A DNA stretch of 64,000 bases from an uncultured Verrucomicrobiales bacterium (lineage in GTDB: Bacteria > Verrucomicrobiota > Verrucomicrobiia > Verrucomicrobiales > Akkermansiaceae): assembly GCA_937951675.1 (NCBI GenBank), contig CALFBI010000009.1:62001-126000 (forward strand). Reading direction: 5' to 3'. The position numbers and the translations under genes are program-made. The notes beneath the pieces are model-generated. The model worked only from the letters and a program-made list of their open reading frames with translations, was not told the origin of the DNA and made no database searches. This document shows, in pieces, positions 44,271 to 53,797 of this stretch (its first letter is position 1; each line of letters starts with the position of its first letter).

Positions 44271-44888
44271 ATGACTAAAAAATTATTACCCTTAGCTGCT
44301 GCCACAGCTTTCACCCTCCCTCAAGCACAAGGCGCTCTTGTTTTCACAGAAGACTTCGATGTCCCTAATGCAATTCCTACAAATACTAACCCACCAGTGA
44401 CTGCTTTCTTAACAGGAACAACAACTCGACTTACTGACTTTCGTTTTGATGCTCGTGGAACGGCTAATTTTGTATGGAATGGCGGCAACGCTCAGACTCG
44501 TGCAGCAGCCTTTAATGATTTTGATGGGTCATCACTCATTGCTCCTACAGCCGGTTTATTATTTTCAGGATCACCAATTCCTAATGGTGCGGTATTCGGA
44601 ATCAACTACATTTTGTTCGCAGATGCCGATGGCAATAACGCTACAGCAGGACAAACCATTTTAGCTTTTGAGCTTACTGATAACAATGCTGACGGAATTT
44701 GGCAAATTACTGATTCTGCTACCCTCCTCGGCGTTATTTATGATGATGGCCTCAGTGACACCTTCGAATTCACTGCTGCTGACGAAACTGCAGTAAGAGC
44801 TCTTGTTGAGTCTATCCCAGAACCATCAAGCGTTGCTCTTCTTGGACTCGCTGGACTTGGATTCCTTGGTCGCCGCAAGCGCGCCTAA
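44271..44888 (+). CDS. PEP-CTERM-anchored secreted protein
   Basis: 205 residues with a signal peptide (MTKKLLPLAAATAFTLPQAQG) and a C-terminal PEP-CTERM signal IPEPSSVALLGLAGLGFLGR followed by RKRA. The body is Ala/Thr/Asn/Asp-rich with strand-like segments, without known domains. It is the second such protein in the window, and it is unrelated in its body to the one at 21105, apart from the similar sorting signal. A strong terminator follows. Confidence 0.85.
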   Translation: MTKKLLPLAAATAFTLPQAQGALVFTEDFDVPNAIPTNTNPPVTAFLTGTTTRLTDFRFDARGTANFVWNGGNAQTRAAAFNDFDGSSLIAPTAGLLFSGSPIPNGAVFGINYILFADADGNNATAGQTILAFELTDNNADGIWQITDSATLLGVIYDDGLSDTFEFTAADETAVRALVESIPEPSSVALLGLAGLGFLGRRKRA

Positions 44889-44917
44889 TTTGATCATCTG
44901 ATCTTTCCTTTTTTATC

Positions 44918-44953
44918 AGCGCCGTTTCTCTTTTTTGAGAGCGGCGCTTTTTC
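44918..44953 (+). terminator. Strong terminator after the PEP-CTERM gene
   Basis: Arms AGCGCCGTTTCTC (44918-44930) and GAGAGCGGCGCT (44937-44948), with a loop of T, are followed by TTTTTC. It lies 29 bases past the stop. Confidence 0.85.
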
Positions 44954-45012
44954 TTTGCCTTCATTTCGAAAAGTTCTTTGCCGATCGGCCTAGGATCGCT
45001 AACTTCTCGCCA

Positions 45013-45864
45013 ATGGCTGGCTTCTTCAAAAACCTCTTTAACAAAATAGCGCAAACCACTGAGGTCGACTGGGATGAGCTTGAAGCAGATTTAATTAAAG
45101 CTGATCTTGGAATGCCGGTGACAATGAAGATTGTCGATGAGCTCCAAGATTTAGGCCGGAAAGTCACCGCTGAAGAAATTGAATCAGTCGCTAAAAAGCA
45201 TATCTCTGCTTTATTTCCCGAAGACCCCCCACTTCTCAAGCCTCGGGAGGATGGAAACCCTTTCATTATTTTAGTCGTGGGGGTGAATGGAACAGGGAAA
45301 ACAACCTCGAGCGCTAAACTGGCCATGTATCTTCAAGATCAAGGCTTTTCAGTTCGGCTCGCCGCGGCGGATACCTTCCGAGCTGCCGCTGTAGAGCAAC
45401 TCGAAGAATGGGCGACCCGTCTTGAAATTCCTTTCACAAAAGGGAAACCAAATGCTGACCCCTCTTCGGTCTGTTACACTGCGCACTTCGAATGTATCGG
45501 AGAAGGAACTCAATTCCTGATTTGTGATACCGCTGGGAGAATTCATACCAAGCATAACTTGATGGAGGAACTCGCCAAAATCAGAAGAACGCTCGGTAAA
45601 CAAGACCCCGACGCCCCACACCTCACTTACCTTGTAGTGGATGCGACCACGGGCGGTAATGCTCTCATTCAGGCCAAGGAGTTTCATAAAGCGAGCCCTC
45701 TTAATGGGCTCATCATCACCAAATTAGATGGCTCAGGAAAAGGAGGCATTGCGGCAGCGATTCAAGAGCAGCTTCAGATTTCGCCTCATTTCATCGGACT
45801 CGGTGAAGAACCCTGGAAATTCAAACCCTTTCAGAAGCAAGAATTTGTGGAAGATATTTTATAA
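45013..45864 (+). CDS. ftsY: Signal recognition particle receptor FtsY
   Basis: 283 residues from ATG 45013 (MAGFFKNLFNKIAQ); an in-frame upstream start overlaps the terminator. FtsY binds the SRP-ribosome complex at the membrane and releases nascent chains to the translocon through paired GTP hydrolysis. The NG domain is complete: G1 GVNGTGKTTSSAKLA, DTFRAAAVEQL, G3 DTAGRIHTKHNLMEEL, and the TKLDGSGKGG motif. The long acidic A domain of E. coli FtsY is missing, giving the short form common outside proteobacteria. Confidence 0.95.
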   Translation: MAGFFKNLFNKIAQTTEVDWDELEADLIKADLGMPVTMKIVDELQDLGRKVTAEEIESVAKKHISALFPEDPPLLKPREDGNPFIILVVGVNGTGKTTSSAKLAMYLQDQGFSVRLAAADTFRAAAVEQLEEWATRLEIPFTKGKPNADPSSVCYTAHFECIGEGTQFLICDTAGRIHTKHNLMEELAKIRRTLGKQDPDAPHLTYLVVDATTGGNALIQAKEFHKASPLNGLIITKLDGSGKGGIAAAIQEQLQISPHFIGLGEEPWKFKPFQKQEFVEDIL

Positions 45865-45882
45865 TCAATTCCTCTCTATCAG

Positions 45883-47286
45883 ATGACAACTCCGATCCCA
45901 GAAGAGCTCGAAGAATCCTTGGACTACCTACGCCAGGCCGTGCAAGGGAATGATGGGAGTGCTATTTTAAAGATCTGTGACTCTCTTCATTACGCCGATC
46001 TGGCTTCGGCCTTTGTGGAGTTTTCAGAGGAAGAACAAATCTTTTTTCAAAAGACTTATGGGTCTGAAAGGTTCGCTGACATTTTTGCGGAATTACCTGA
46101 TACGATTTTATCAACAGTTCTCAATCGCTTTAACAAAAACGAGCGCAAGCAACTTCTCAAAGCACTCAACGATGATGACCGGGTTGATATCCTTCAAGAC
46201 CTGAGTGATAAGGAACAAAGGGACCTTCTTTCTCTCCTTCCCGACGAAGATGAAGCCCTCACTAGAACTCTCCTCCGCTACGAGGAAGATACCGCCGGGG
46301 GCCGGATGACGACTCATTTTGGTAAAGTCAGATTTGATTTAAGAGTTAAAGAAGCGCTTGATATCCTACGAGAGCATCTCGAATCCACCGAAACTCTTGC
46401 TCGGATCTTCGTCCTTGATCATGATGGTGTTGTCCTTGGGAAGCTACGCATGCGAGATATCGCCTTTTCCACCTGGGACACTCCTGTCAGCGATATTATG
46501 GTGCCTGTAGAGCATCAAATTCTGGCCACCGCCGACCAAGAGGAAGCGGGTTCAATGTTCGCTCGTTATGACCTCATCGTGCTCCCAGTAGTGGATGAAG
46601 CCAATCGGATCTTAGGAGTCATTACTCACGATGATGCCATCGAAATTCTCGAAGAAGAATCTACGGAAGATTTCGAGAAAGTAGCCGGTATTGCTGGAGA
46701 TAGCTCGGAAAACACTTACCTCAACACGAATATTCGCCAACATTTTTCACGTCGAGTGGGCTGGCTTGTCACTTTAGCAATTCTCGCAATTGCCTCAGGT
46801 TACGTCATGTTAGAATTTGAGCACACCTTGAGCACCATTCCGCTCTTGGCGCTCTTCCTCCCGATGGTCATTGCGGCTGGAGGAAATACGGGAGGGCAGG
46901 CTTCGACTATGATTATTCGTAGCATGACTCTCGGTGAGCTCGATGTTTCAGACCTTGCTCAGGTCGCTTTGAAGGAATTAAAAATAGGGGTGATTTTGGG
47001 GCTTATTCTTGGCACGACGATGGCTTTCATTGCGAGCTTCGGGATTCCCGCCTTCAAACCCACCGTTCCAGAAAATTTCAGCTACCCTCTTTTTGCTCTT
47101 GCGATTGGAATGGCGATGATGGCACAGGTGACCACCTCGGCTGTGATAGGAGGACTACTCCCCCTTTTGGCTAAATCAGTCAAATTAGATCCTGTCGTCG
47201 TCGCTTCCCCTGCGATCACGACGATTGTCGATGTGACCGGGATGGTTATTTATTTCACGATTGCTCGGGCGGTTTTAGGCGTTTGA
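45883..47286 (+). CDS. mgtE: Magnesium transporter MgtE
   Basis: 467 residues. MgtE is a Mg2+-gated Mg2+ channel. The N-terminal helical domain (ADIFAELPDTILSTVLNRFN repeats) and two CBS domains (VPVEHQILATADQEEAGSMF, VVDEANRILGVITHDDAIE) sense Mg2+. The five-segment pore follows, with MVIAAGGNTGGQASTMIIRS in the first conserved segment, ILGTTMAFIASFGIP, and ASPAITTIVDVTGMVIYF. The length is normal. It follows ftsY by 18 bases and its end overlaps the convergent MauE-like gene by 32 bases. Confidence 0.95.
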   Translation: MTTPIPEELEESLDYLRQAVQGNDGSAILKICDSLHYADLASAFVEFSEEEQIFFQKTYGSERFADIFAELPDTILSTVLNRFNKNERKQLLKALNDDDRVDILQDLSDKEQRDLLSLLPDEDEALTRTLLRYEEDTAGGRMTTHFGKVRFDLRVKEALDILREHLESTETLARIFVLDHDGVVLGKLRMRDIAFSTWDTPVSDIMVPVEHQILATADQEEAGSMFARYDLIVLPVVDEANRILGVITHDDAIEILEEESTEDFEKVAGIAGDSSENTYLNTNIRQHFSRRVGWLVTLAILAIASGYVMLEFEHTLSTIPLLALFLPMVIAAGGNTGGQASTMIIRSMTLGELDVSDLAQVALKELKIGVILGLILGTTMAFIASFGIPAFKPTVPENFSYPLFALAIGMAMMAQVTTSAVIGGLLPLLAKSVKLDPVVVASPAITTIVDVTGMVIYFTIARAVLGV

Positions 47287-47728
47287 GTAACACTTTTTCC
47301 AACATGAGAAAAAGACTCAATCCGATCAGAACCATATTTCCAATAAGATGTAAGGGGTAGTTACTCGTTTGCCCTGCTTGCGAGCTAAAACACCCGCAAT
47401 GAATTTCTAAACCTCGAGCCCAGGCACTCGCGATTCCCGCAATAAACATCAATAGCATGACAAGAGTTAATGCTAAGCTAGCCTGGTATTTCCTCCCCCA
47501 AATCAGAGCCAACCCGCATACAAATTCGAGTGCAGGAACCCCATAGGCCACCATTAAAAGAGTCACCCCACTCACTAAGCGGTAATTCTCGACATCTTGA
47601 ATAAAGCTTTCCATCCGGAAAAACTTCTCTCCGCCAACATAAAGCCAAAAGACACCCAATCCGATTCGTAAAACGAACCCTACCGGGTGGCAATGTTTTT
47701 CTGGACCTTGAGGCAGCAGTAAACTCAC
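47255..47728 (-). CDS. MauE/DoxX-family integral membrane protein
   Basis: 157 residues from GTG 47728, eight bases after the stop of the giant lyase-like gene. Four membrane segments are visible, with family features GVFWLYVGGEKFF near the first and a short cysteine motif IHCGCFSSQAG between the third and fourth, as in MauE/DoxX-type proteins that work with thiol-disulfide partners. The 3' end overlaps the mgtE 3' end by 32 bases. Its role is unknown; the lack of a clear redox partner means no pathway can be assigned. Confidence 0.7.
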   Translation of the reverse strand: MSLLLPQGPEKHCHPVGFVLRIGLGVFWLYVGGEKFFRMESFIQDVENYRLVSGVTLLMVAYGVPALEFVCGLALIWGRKYQASLALTLVMLLMFIAGIASAWARGLEIHCGCFSSQAGQTSNYPLHLIGNMVLIGLSLFLMLEKVLLKRLKPPEQS

Positions 47729-47736
47729 AAGAAAAT

Positions 47737-50700
47737 TTATTGGTCCTTCTGGTCCTTCTGGTCCTTCTGGTCCTTCTGGTCCTTCTGGTCCTTCTGGTCC
47801 TTCTGGTCCTTCTGGTCCTTCTGGTCCTTCTTATACTTCCGATAGAGCTCGGCCACGTCTTTGGCAGTCAGTTCTTTATTCTGCAGACTGACTTCATCGA
47901 CAATCCCTTTGACTCCTTCAAAAAGCTTGATTGAAGTCACGTGCGCCTTGCGCTCATTAACGGTCTTGAGTCCACGAGCAAGATGTTCCCCATTGGCATA
48001 AATATTCACATTTTTCCCAAAGGTCGCCGTTAAGTAAATCCATTCGTCTTTCTTGAAGCCGGAGCTCTTGGAGAGATCTGAAATCGCAATTTCGGAGCCA
48101 CGGAAATAAGAGGCTTGTAGATTAGCGTAACGCAATCGAATCGAAGGATGAGAAGCCCATGAAGAACCAATGACGGTCACATCTGACAGCTTATCCGCTT
48201 TCAGCCAAAAGCTGAGAGAAAAGGCATTCTCACTTGTTTTCAGACCATCGATCAGAATCGATGATTTTTTACCTGAAAATTGGATCCCTGTCCCTTCTTT
48301 ACCCTCAGCTTCTTCGAGTCCATAACCACTGACTTTCAAAGACGCAATCCCGGTGCTTTTTACAACGTTTCCTTCTCCTAACTCCCCATTAAGATGGGCA
48401 ATCAACTGGTCATTGAAAAACTCTTCTTGAGAAGCATCTGCGGCTGTCATTCCGGCCGTAAGAGGAACAAATATTTTCGACCCAGGGAATTTCACCTGAC
48501 AACTCGCATTGCTAAATGAAATCGCTAAGCGTAAATCATAGATTCCACTTTTGAGTTTCACTCTCCCGCTAAGCACTGGAGCATCGACCTGATTACGAGT
48601 GACGCTAACGCCTCCTAGCTTCAGATCGTTAGCACCAGCTCCGTCTAATTTGAATTCATAAACTCCTGGCAAATCGGCAAAAAACTGGCCTTCGTAAACA
48701 AGTAACTGATTCGTATTATCACTACTTTCTCGGCTTGCTTGCACGAATGACTGACGATAGGGCTTCTCCCCTTTTGTCTCAAAGAATGACTTAGGAAGGC
48801 CTTCAGCACTCAAGGCTGCAATCATTCCTTTCGTTCCTTCGATCGCACCACCACTTCCCTCACCTTCAAAGCGGTTATACGATGAGAGTAATAACCCTGG
48901 CTTCGATTCAGCAAAAGCTGCGCTGGTTTTAGGAGTTACTAGTTTTTCAGCCGAAGCTAATCTTGCCTTTGAAGAATCAAAAGCAAAACGTGACGCAGGG
49001 ATTTCTAGATATTCAGTATCTGACTCACCCATAAGCTTTACTGATAAAGGGTAACGGCCAAGGGCTGATTTTTTCCAAAACATAGGATCACATGCAATGA
49101 GACTAAACTCATGCCATCCTTTCTCTAAAGTCAGCTGCCCATAGCGATTTTCAAGCGAAGTCCCATAGACTTGATGCACATTAATCAACTCCTGGTCTGC
49201 CACTACAAGGCGCACGGGAGCATTAGAATAAACCTCAAATGACTGCACGCCGCTTTTCTCAACATAAAAGCGACCTTGATAATGATAATACCCTTTGGCC
49301 TGCTCACTGGCCGGAAGAGTTGCGGTCACATCAGGAACCGTTAAATCCGACTGAGCGGCAGAATAAATAGGTTTGAGCTTACTCAAATCAGGCAGCAAAG
49401 ATTTGCCGGCACGAAAGATACCATCTTTTTCATCGAAAATCGTCAGATGTTTCTCGTAAACCTTCAATTTCAAGCCGGGTTGATAACTTTGAGGTAATTT
49501 TTTGACGCCTTTCAAAGGATTCGTAATGAGAACCTTTAGAGCCGTAGAAGCGGAAGCAGCCTCCACTGCTGTTCCTTCTTGGTGAGGCCAATAACGAGCG
49601 AAATTTTTCACTTTGACCGTCCCTGTTTCTTCCACTGTGATCACATTTGAGGCGACAGGAGAAGATTGAGTCGGCTCTGAACCATCGGTTGTGTAGCGGG
49701 TCACTAAACCTGCTGGTGGAGCTTTTAATTTTAGTTGAGCCCCGGCACTCATCACGACTACTTGCTCTTCATCTAAACGATTACGGTCTGGAGTCCATCC
49801 CGCGGCAAGGTCAAAGACAGGAGCTTTGGGCGCCCCTAAACTCCCCCCGATCACTTTCCCGTCTTTCACCACACTCATCACGGTGCGGTCATTATCAGTT
49901 TTGTCGAAACGGTAAATCTTCCGCTCAGGACCCACGCTCACTTGAAGCTCTGTCCGCTCTTCGTTCCAGGTTGTCACTGGAATTTCATCCCCGTAACGAT
50001 AAGGGAAGATCATGACTTTAAATTGGGCATCTACTCCAAAAGAAGGAATCCTAACCCGTGTAGGGCCGTCTGCTTGTTCAAAAACTGGTGAAGGGAAGGC
50101 GTGAGGAGCATTGCGCATGAGGGCTCGAACAAGCAGCATGGGATCTCCTTTCTTGGGTTGCCTTTCAACCTGATAGCCATAACGCTCAAAACGCTTATGC
50201 TTCGTATCTGCGAAGCATACATGAATATCAGTCATCGGAAGCTTATTGCCCACTTCGCTACTCAGGTAACGGAAACCTGCTTTGGATTCTACTTTGGCAA
50301 GAGCCGCATCACGAATCAAATTAAAGCACCAATCATACTGATTCTGGTTCTCATCTTTTTTCACGTCATCCACAATAATGAGGTAAGGAGCTTTTCCTCG
50401 TGAAAGATGCATCGTGCGGAACACATAATCGACTCGATTCTTCCGTTCATAAAGTTCAGGGCCTCGTGTTTCTCCATGCCAATTCCCCCAATCAAGTCCA
50501 GCCAACCCTTCTTGGTATTTTCTCATATGTGGCTGAAATGGAGGTTCTACATTCCGATTGAGATATTTATCACCTACGAAGTAAGAGTTCATATGAATTG
50601 AACTAGCATCCTTATCCGCAATACTTTGATGCCATTTATAAAAACCTTTTTCTAACTTCTTCCACTCATAGTAATCTGTTAAATCTGAAACAATGGTGCT

Positions 50701-52428
50701 TCCGTCTTTATTATCACTCATCTGAATCGTGCGCGCCGCAACTGGCCCGTAATAGCCCCCTTTACCATTAATCAGCACGGTGTTACGGAAAAAGGAATCC
50801 ATATACCAGCGATCATAAACACTCCACATCGTGCCATGAGCACTCAGCTGAAAATCACCCGCTTCTGGAGATTCATGCCCGGCTGAATAAATATCTGCAC
50901 GCGCTTCATAATGCACAAAGAGCGCATCCTTATCCCAAGAGCTACGAGCAGCGGCCACCCCACGCTCAGGATCTGCTCTAAATAGTGGTTTATTACGAAT
51001 GGCCTCAGGCAGTTGCTCTTCTTCATCATAATCAACCGACACCCCACCCTCTCCGACTAAACCTTCCGTAGCTCCAAGTAAAAAAAGCTCTTTAAAATGA
51101 TAACCTCCATATCGATGTCGTGAGGTGTTCTCGTTAACCCCTTCCTTCCCGAAACAATCAAAGCCGTGATCTTTCATCCGGCTTTTGTAAAAGAAATCTA
51201 CCCCAACATCATTAGGGTAAACTAGTTTCATAACCGGGCTCCAGTTATGGAATTGATCCATCCATGGACCACTCCCTCTTCCTAAATACCAACGATACTC
51301 TTCTTTTTCTATTTCCCCAATATCAATAACACCTTCCTTCGTCTTATAATGGCGCATGCCAACATAACGAGCATCCTCAACCTTGCTATCAACCATCGCT
51401 TTCAAAAAACTATGGGCGATGAAATTTCTTTTCCGACGAGTTAAAGCGTAAGAAATCGTTTCTGGAATAAACCCCTTGAGCTTTTCATGTAAATATCCCT
51501 GAGGAGAACCATCATAAGTGTATTTATGAGTTAATGCTTTCGCATAGCCTTCAACGATCCGGGCATCGTAACCCTCTTCCCCTTCAATCGCGAGAGCTAG
51601 GAGAGGGAGATCCTCACCCATGCTCATATGATTATTAATGAACATATTACCAGGAAGCCCCATCCCTGCACTGAATCGCCCTGAAGTCAGTTCAGAAAGA
51701 TACGTTCTCACTTCTTTCCGTTCCTCATCAGTGAGCCATTCGTAAAGGTAATCATATCCCCAAGGCACAATCGGAGCCCCAGGCTCTGACAGGTAACCAT
51801 TTTTAAAGGTCACACTCTTCTTCGCCAACTCCTTCACTCGCTTCTCGCCACCTTGCTGATAAGCTTCTTTAAACGGAACGCCTCCAACCCGATCAACATT
51901 GGTCCGTGACATGTAATACCAATAATCACGAATCGTCTTCGTATCAGGATGCGCCATCATGACATCAAGCATCACTTGCTTGTAACGAACTTCTTCAAAC
52001 AACTCCTTTTTACAGGCTTCGATCTTCTCTGGATCTCGGGTAATGAGCGCTTCTAATGCTCGTTCATTATAACGTTTAGGGTGCTTTGCATCTTTTACAA
52101 CGTCTTTCCATACCGCTTGGAAAACTCGATTGGCATGCTCCCCTTTTTCAATTTGTTCCCTGAAACGGTCTACGTCTTCTGGGCTAATGAGGATCCGAGG
52201 GTGAACTCCTGGGGCTGGAACTTGCGAAATCAATTCATCCGTATACCCATCCGCTTCGCCTAAATAAGTAAAAGGGCGCTCTGGCAGCTGAAAACGCTTT
52301 GCAAATTCACCACTGAGAACCGATTCGGCATCAGGGGAAAAAGCACCACGGTATTCCTTTGTTTCAGCAAAGGCTGGAACACCTGCCAGCAGGGCCAAAC
52401 AGGTAGTAAAAGTGATTCTAGAAATCAT
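47737..52428 (-). CDS. Giant secreted heparinase II/III-like polysaccharide lyase with PA14-like, LamG and KDQ-repeat regions
   Basis: 1563 residues. Signal peptide 1-21. An alpha-helical toroid domain (about 75-460; INNHMSMGEDLP at 265-276 is a likely active-site stretch) precedes a heparinase II/III-type beta domain (about 485-720; GHESPEAGDFQLSAHGTMW). A chitobiase/hexosaminidase-C-type domain follows (VTRYTTDGSEPTQSSP, about 905-960), then two PA14-like modules (about 1040-1180 and 1230-1340) and a LamG/concanavalin module (about 1390-1530). Residues 1534-1563 are ten KDQ repeats. The lyase domain would cleave uronate-containing polysaccharides; the substrate is unknown. The C-terminus lacks a PEP-CTERM signal, unlike the two PEP-CTERM proteins in this window. 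Confidence 0.75.
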   Translation of the reverse strand: MISRITFTTCLALLAGVPAFAETKEYRGAFSPDAESVLSGEFAKRFQLPERPFTYLGEADGYTDELISQVPAPGVHPRILISPEDVDRFREQIEKGEHANRVFQAVWKDVVKDAKHPKRYNERALEALITRDPEKIEACKKELFEEVRYKQVMLDVMMAHPDTKTIRDYWYYMSRTNVDRVGGVPFKEAYQQGGEKRVKELAKKSVTFKNGYLSEPGAPIVPWGYDYLYEWLTDEERKEVRTYLSELTSGRFSAGMGLPGNMFINNHMSMGEDLPLLALAIEGEEGYDARIVEGYAKALTHKYTYDGSPQGYLHEKLKGFIPETISYALTRRKRNFIAHSFLKAMVDSKVEDARYVGMRHYKTKEGVIDIGEIEKEEYRWYLGRGSGPWMDQFHNWSPVMKLVYPNDVGVDFFYKSRMKDHGFDCFGKEGVNENTSRHRYGGYHFKELFLLGATEGLVGEGGVSVDYDEEEQLPEAIRNKPLFRADPERGVAAARSSWDKDALFVHYEARADIYSAGHESPEAGDFQLSAHGTMWSVYDRWYMDSFFRNTVLINGKGGYYGPVAARTIQMSDNKDGSTIVSDLTDYYEWKKLEKGFYKWHQSIADKDASSIHMNSYFVGDKYLNRNVEPPFQPHMRKYQEGLAGLDWGNWHGETRGPELYERKNRVDYVFRTMHLSRGKAPYLIIVDDVKKDENQNQYDWCFNLIRDAALAKVESKAGFRYLSSEVGNKLPMTDIHVCFADTKHKRFERYGYQVERQPKKGDPMLLVRALMRNAPHAFPSPVFEQADGPTRVRIPSFGVDAQFKVMIFPYRYGDEIPVTTWNEERTELQVSVGPERKIYRFDKTDNDRTVMSVVKDGKVIGGSLGAPKAPVFDLAAGWTPDRNRLDEEQVVVMSAGAQLKLKAPPAGLVTRYTTDGSEPTQSSPVASNVITVEETGTVKVKNFARYWPHQEGTAVEAASASTALKVLITNPLKGVKKLPQSYQPGLKLKVYEKHLTIFDEKDGIFRAGKSLLPDLSKLKPIYSAAQSDLTVPDVTATLPASEQAKGYYHYQGRFYVEKSGVQSFEVYSNAPVRLVVADQELINVHQVYGTSLENRYGQLTLEKGWHEFSLIACDPMFWKKSALGRYPLSVKLMGESDTEYLEIPASRFAFDSSKARLASAEKLVTPKTSAAFAESKPGLLLSSYNRFEGEGSGGAIEGTKGMIAALSAEGLPKSFFETKGEKPYRQSFVQASRESSDNTNQLLVYEGQFFADLPGVYEFKLDGAGANDLKLGGVSVTRNQVDAPVLSGRVKLKSGIYDLRLAISFSNASCQVKFPGSKIFVPLTAGMTAADASQEEFFNDQLIAHLNGELGEGNVVKSTGIASLKVSGYGLEEAEGKEGTGIQFSGKKSSILIDGLKTSENAFSLSFWLKADKLSDVTVIGSSWASHPSIRLRYANLQASYFRGSEIAISDLSKSSGFKKDEWIYLTATFGKNVNIYANGEHLARGLKTVNERKAHVTSIKLFEGVKGIVDEVSLQNKELTAKDVAELYRKYKKDQKDQKDQKDQKDQKDQKDQKDQKDQKDQ
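47740..47829 (-). repeat. Ten perfect 9-bp tandem repeats encoding (KDQ)10
   Basis: Nine units read CTGGTCCTT and the last, next to the stop, is TTGGTCCTT on the plus strand, i.e. AAGGACCAG/CAA coding Lys-Asp-Gln. The unit is nine bases, so changes in copy number keep the frame and the stop codon, which follows directly. Confidence 0.97.
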
Positions 52429-52603
52429 AGATATTAAGTATACGAACTGTTTGAAAAATTATTTCAATGAAAACAAAAAAGCTTAGGTTATTAATAAAAA
52501 ATCTCCTGAAGAGCGTCGACACTTTTCTTTCTCTCAGCAAAAGAGATTTTGTTTTCCATTTTATCTCGTTGATACCGCTCCCTTTCGGCATCAGAATCCT
52601 GCC

Positions 52604-53737
52604 ATGGATGTCATCCCTCTTCTACAGCAACTGGTGCAAATCCCTTCTGTTAATCCAGATGGGGATCCGGGCACCGACCTCACCGGTGAACACCGGATGG
52701 TCGCATGGTTGGAAGAATTCATGACCCCTCTCGGATTCGAATGCCTTACCGAAGAAGTTCTCCCCAACCGATCAAATTTCATCGCGCGCGCTCCGGGCTC
52801 CAAGCAACGCCCCCGAATTCTTCTCGGGCCACATACTGACACAGTAGGAGTAAAAGGGATGACAATCGCTCCTTTTGAAGGATTCATCAAAGAAGGAAAA
52901 CTTTGGGGAAGAGGAGCTTCTGACACTAAAGGCTCCATGGCAGCCATGCTCTGGGCCTTACAAGAAAACGCTAAAAAATTAGCCAAACTTCCTATTGCGG
53001 TAGATTTTGTAGCTTTTATGGGAGAGGAATCTTCTCAACATGGCTCCATCCACTTTGCTGCCCAGCACGCTACTGATTATGAATTCGCGATCGTAGGCGA
53101 ACCCACTAATATGAATATCGTCCACGCTCATAAAGGCACTTTCTGGGCGAAACTCACCACTACCGGTCAAAGCGCCCATGCCTCACAGCCTGAAACCGGA
53201 GAAAACGCGATTCTCAAATTAACCCGTTCATTAGATCTTCTGAACCGAAAACTCGTTGGAAGGCTTGCGAATGAAACACACCCTCTTCTTCACCATTCCA
53301 CTCTCAATATAGGAATGATCCAGGGAGGCTCACGCCCGAATGTCGTCCCCGACGAGGCTCAAGCCACCATTGATATTCGCTACACACCCAGCCTGCAGGA
53401 ACAAGGCGGCCCCCTGCCTTTGATCCAAGAAATCGTCTCTCAATACCAGCTTCCAATCGAAGTCTCGACCATTGGACACCAAGTGCCATCAATGATCAGT
53501 GCGAATCACCCTTGGATCCAAAAAATCCAATCGGCACTCCCAACCGCACAAACAGAGGGTGCCCCATGGTTTGCAGATTCAGCGCATCTTAACGCAGCAG
53601 GCCTTCCTTCGGTCTGCATGGGACCAGGCTCCATTCATCAGGCCCATACGGCAGACGAATTCATTTCCCTAAAAGATCTAGAAAATGGAGCCCAGCAATT
53701 TTTTAAACTGATTCAATCCTTCGCTCCGCTCGCTTAA
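52604..53737 (+). CDS. M20-family metallopeptidase (ArgE/DapE-like deacylase)
   Basis: 377 residues of the M20 fold. Zinc-site motifs are GPHTDTVG (metal His and the catalytic Asp two residues on), GRGASDTKGS (bridging Asp), FMGEESSQHGS (catalytic Glu and metal Glu), and the final metal His in GSIHQAHTADEF. A dimerisation insert lies at about 170-290. The family includes acetylornithine deacetylase, succinyl-diaminopimelate desuccinylase and carboxypeptidase G2; the length and motifs best fit ArgE/DapE, but the pathway is undecided. It diverges from the lyase-like gene. Confidence 0.87.
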   Translation: MDVIPLLQQLVQIPSVNPDGDPGTDLTGEHRMVAWLEEFMTPLGFECLTEEVLPNRSNFIARAPGSKQRPRILLGPHTDTVGVKGMTIAPFEGFIKEGKLWGRGASDTKGSMAAMLWALQENAKKLAKLPIAVDFVAFMGEESSQHGSIHFAAQHATDYEFAIVGEPTNMNIVHAHKGTFWAKLTTTGQSAHASQPETGENAILKLTRSLDLLNRKLVGRLANETHPLLHHSTLNIGMIQGGSRPNVVPDEAQATIDIRYTPSLQEQGGPLPLIQEIVSQYQLPIEVSTIGHQVPSMISANHPWIQKIQSALPTAQTEGAPWFADSAHLNAAGLPSVCMGPGSIHQAHTADEFISLKDLENGAQQFFKLIQSFAPLA

Positions 53738-53797
53738 TGACTTTTAAAAAAGCCTGTTGGCAATCCACTTAGAACTCGCTTCAATACTTCTATTGTT

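Noticed and set aside
47740-47829. Tandem repeat resembling a CRISPR array
   Set aside because: The unit is 9 bp with no spacers and it encodes the protein tail in frame.
47740-47934. Plus-strand frame MVLLVLLVLL in the repeat region
   Set aside because: It is the mirror of the KDQ repeat; a Leu/Val run produced by reading the opposite strand.
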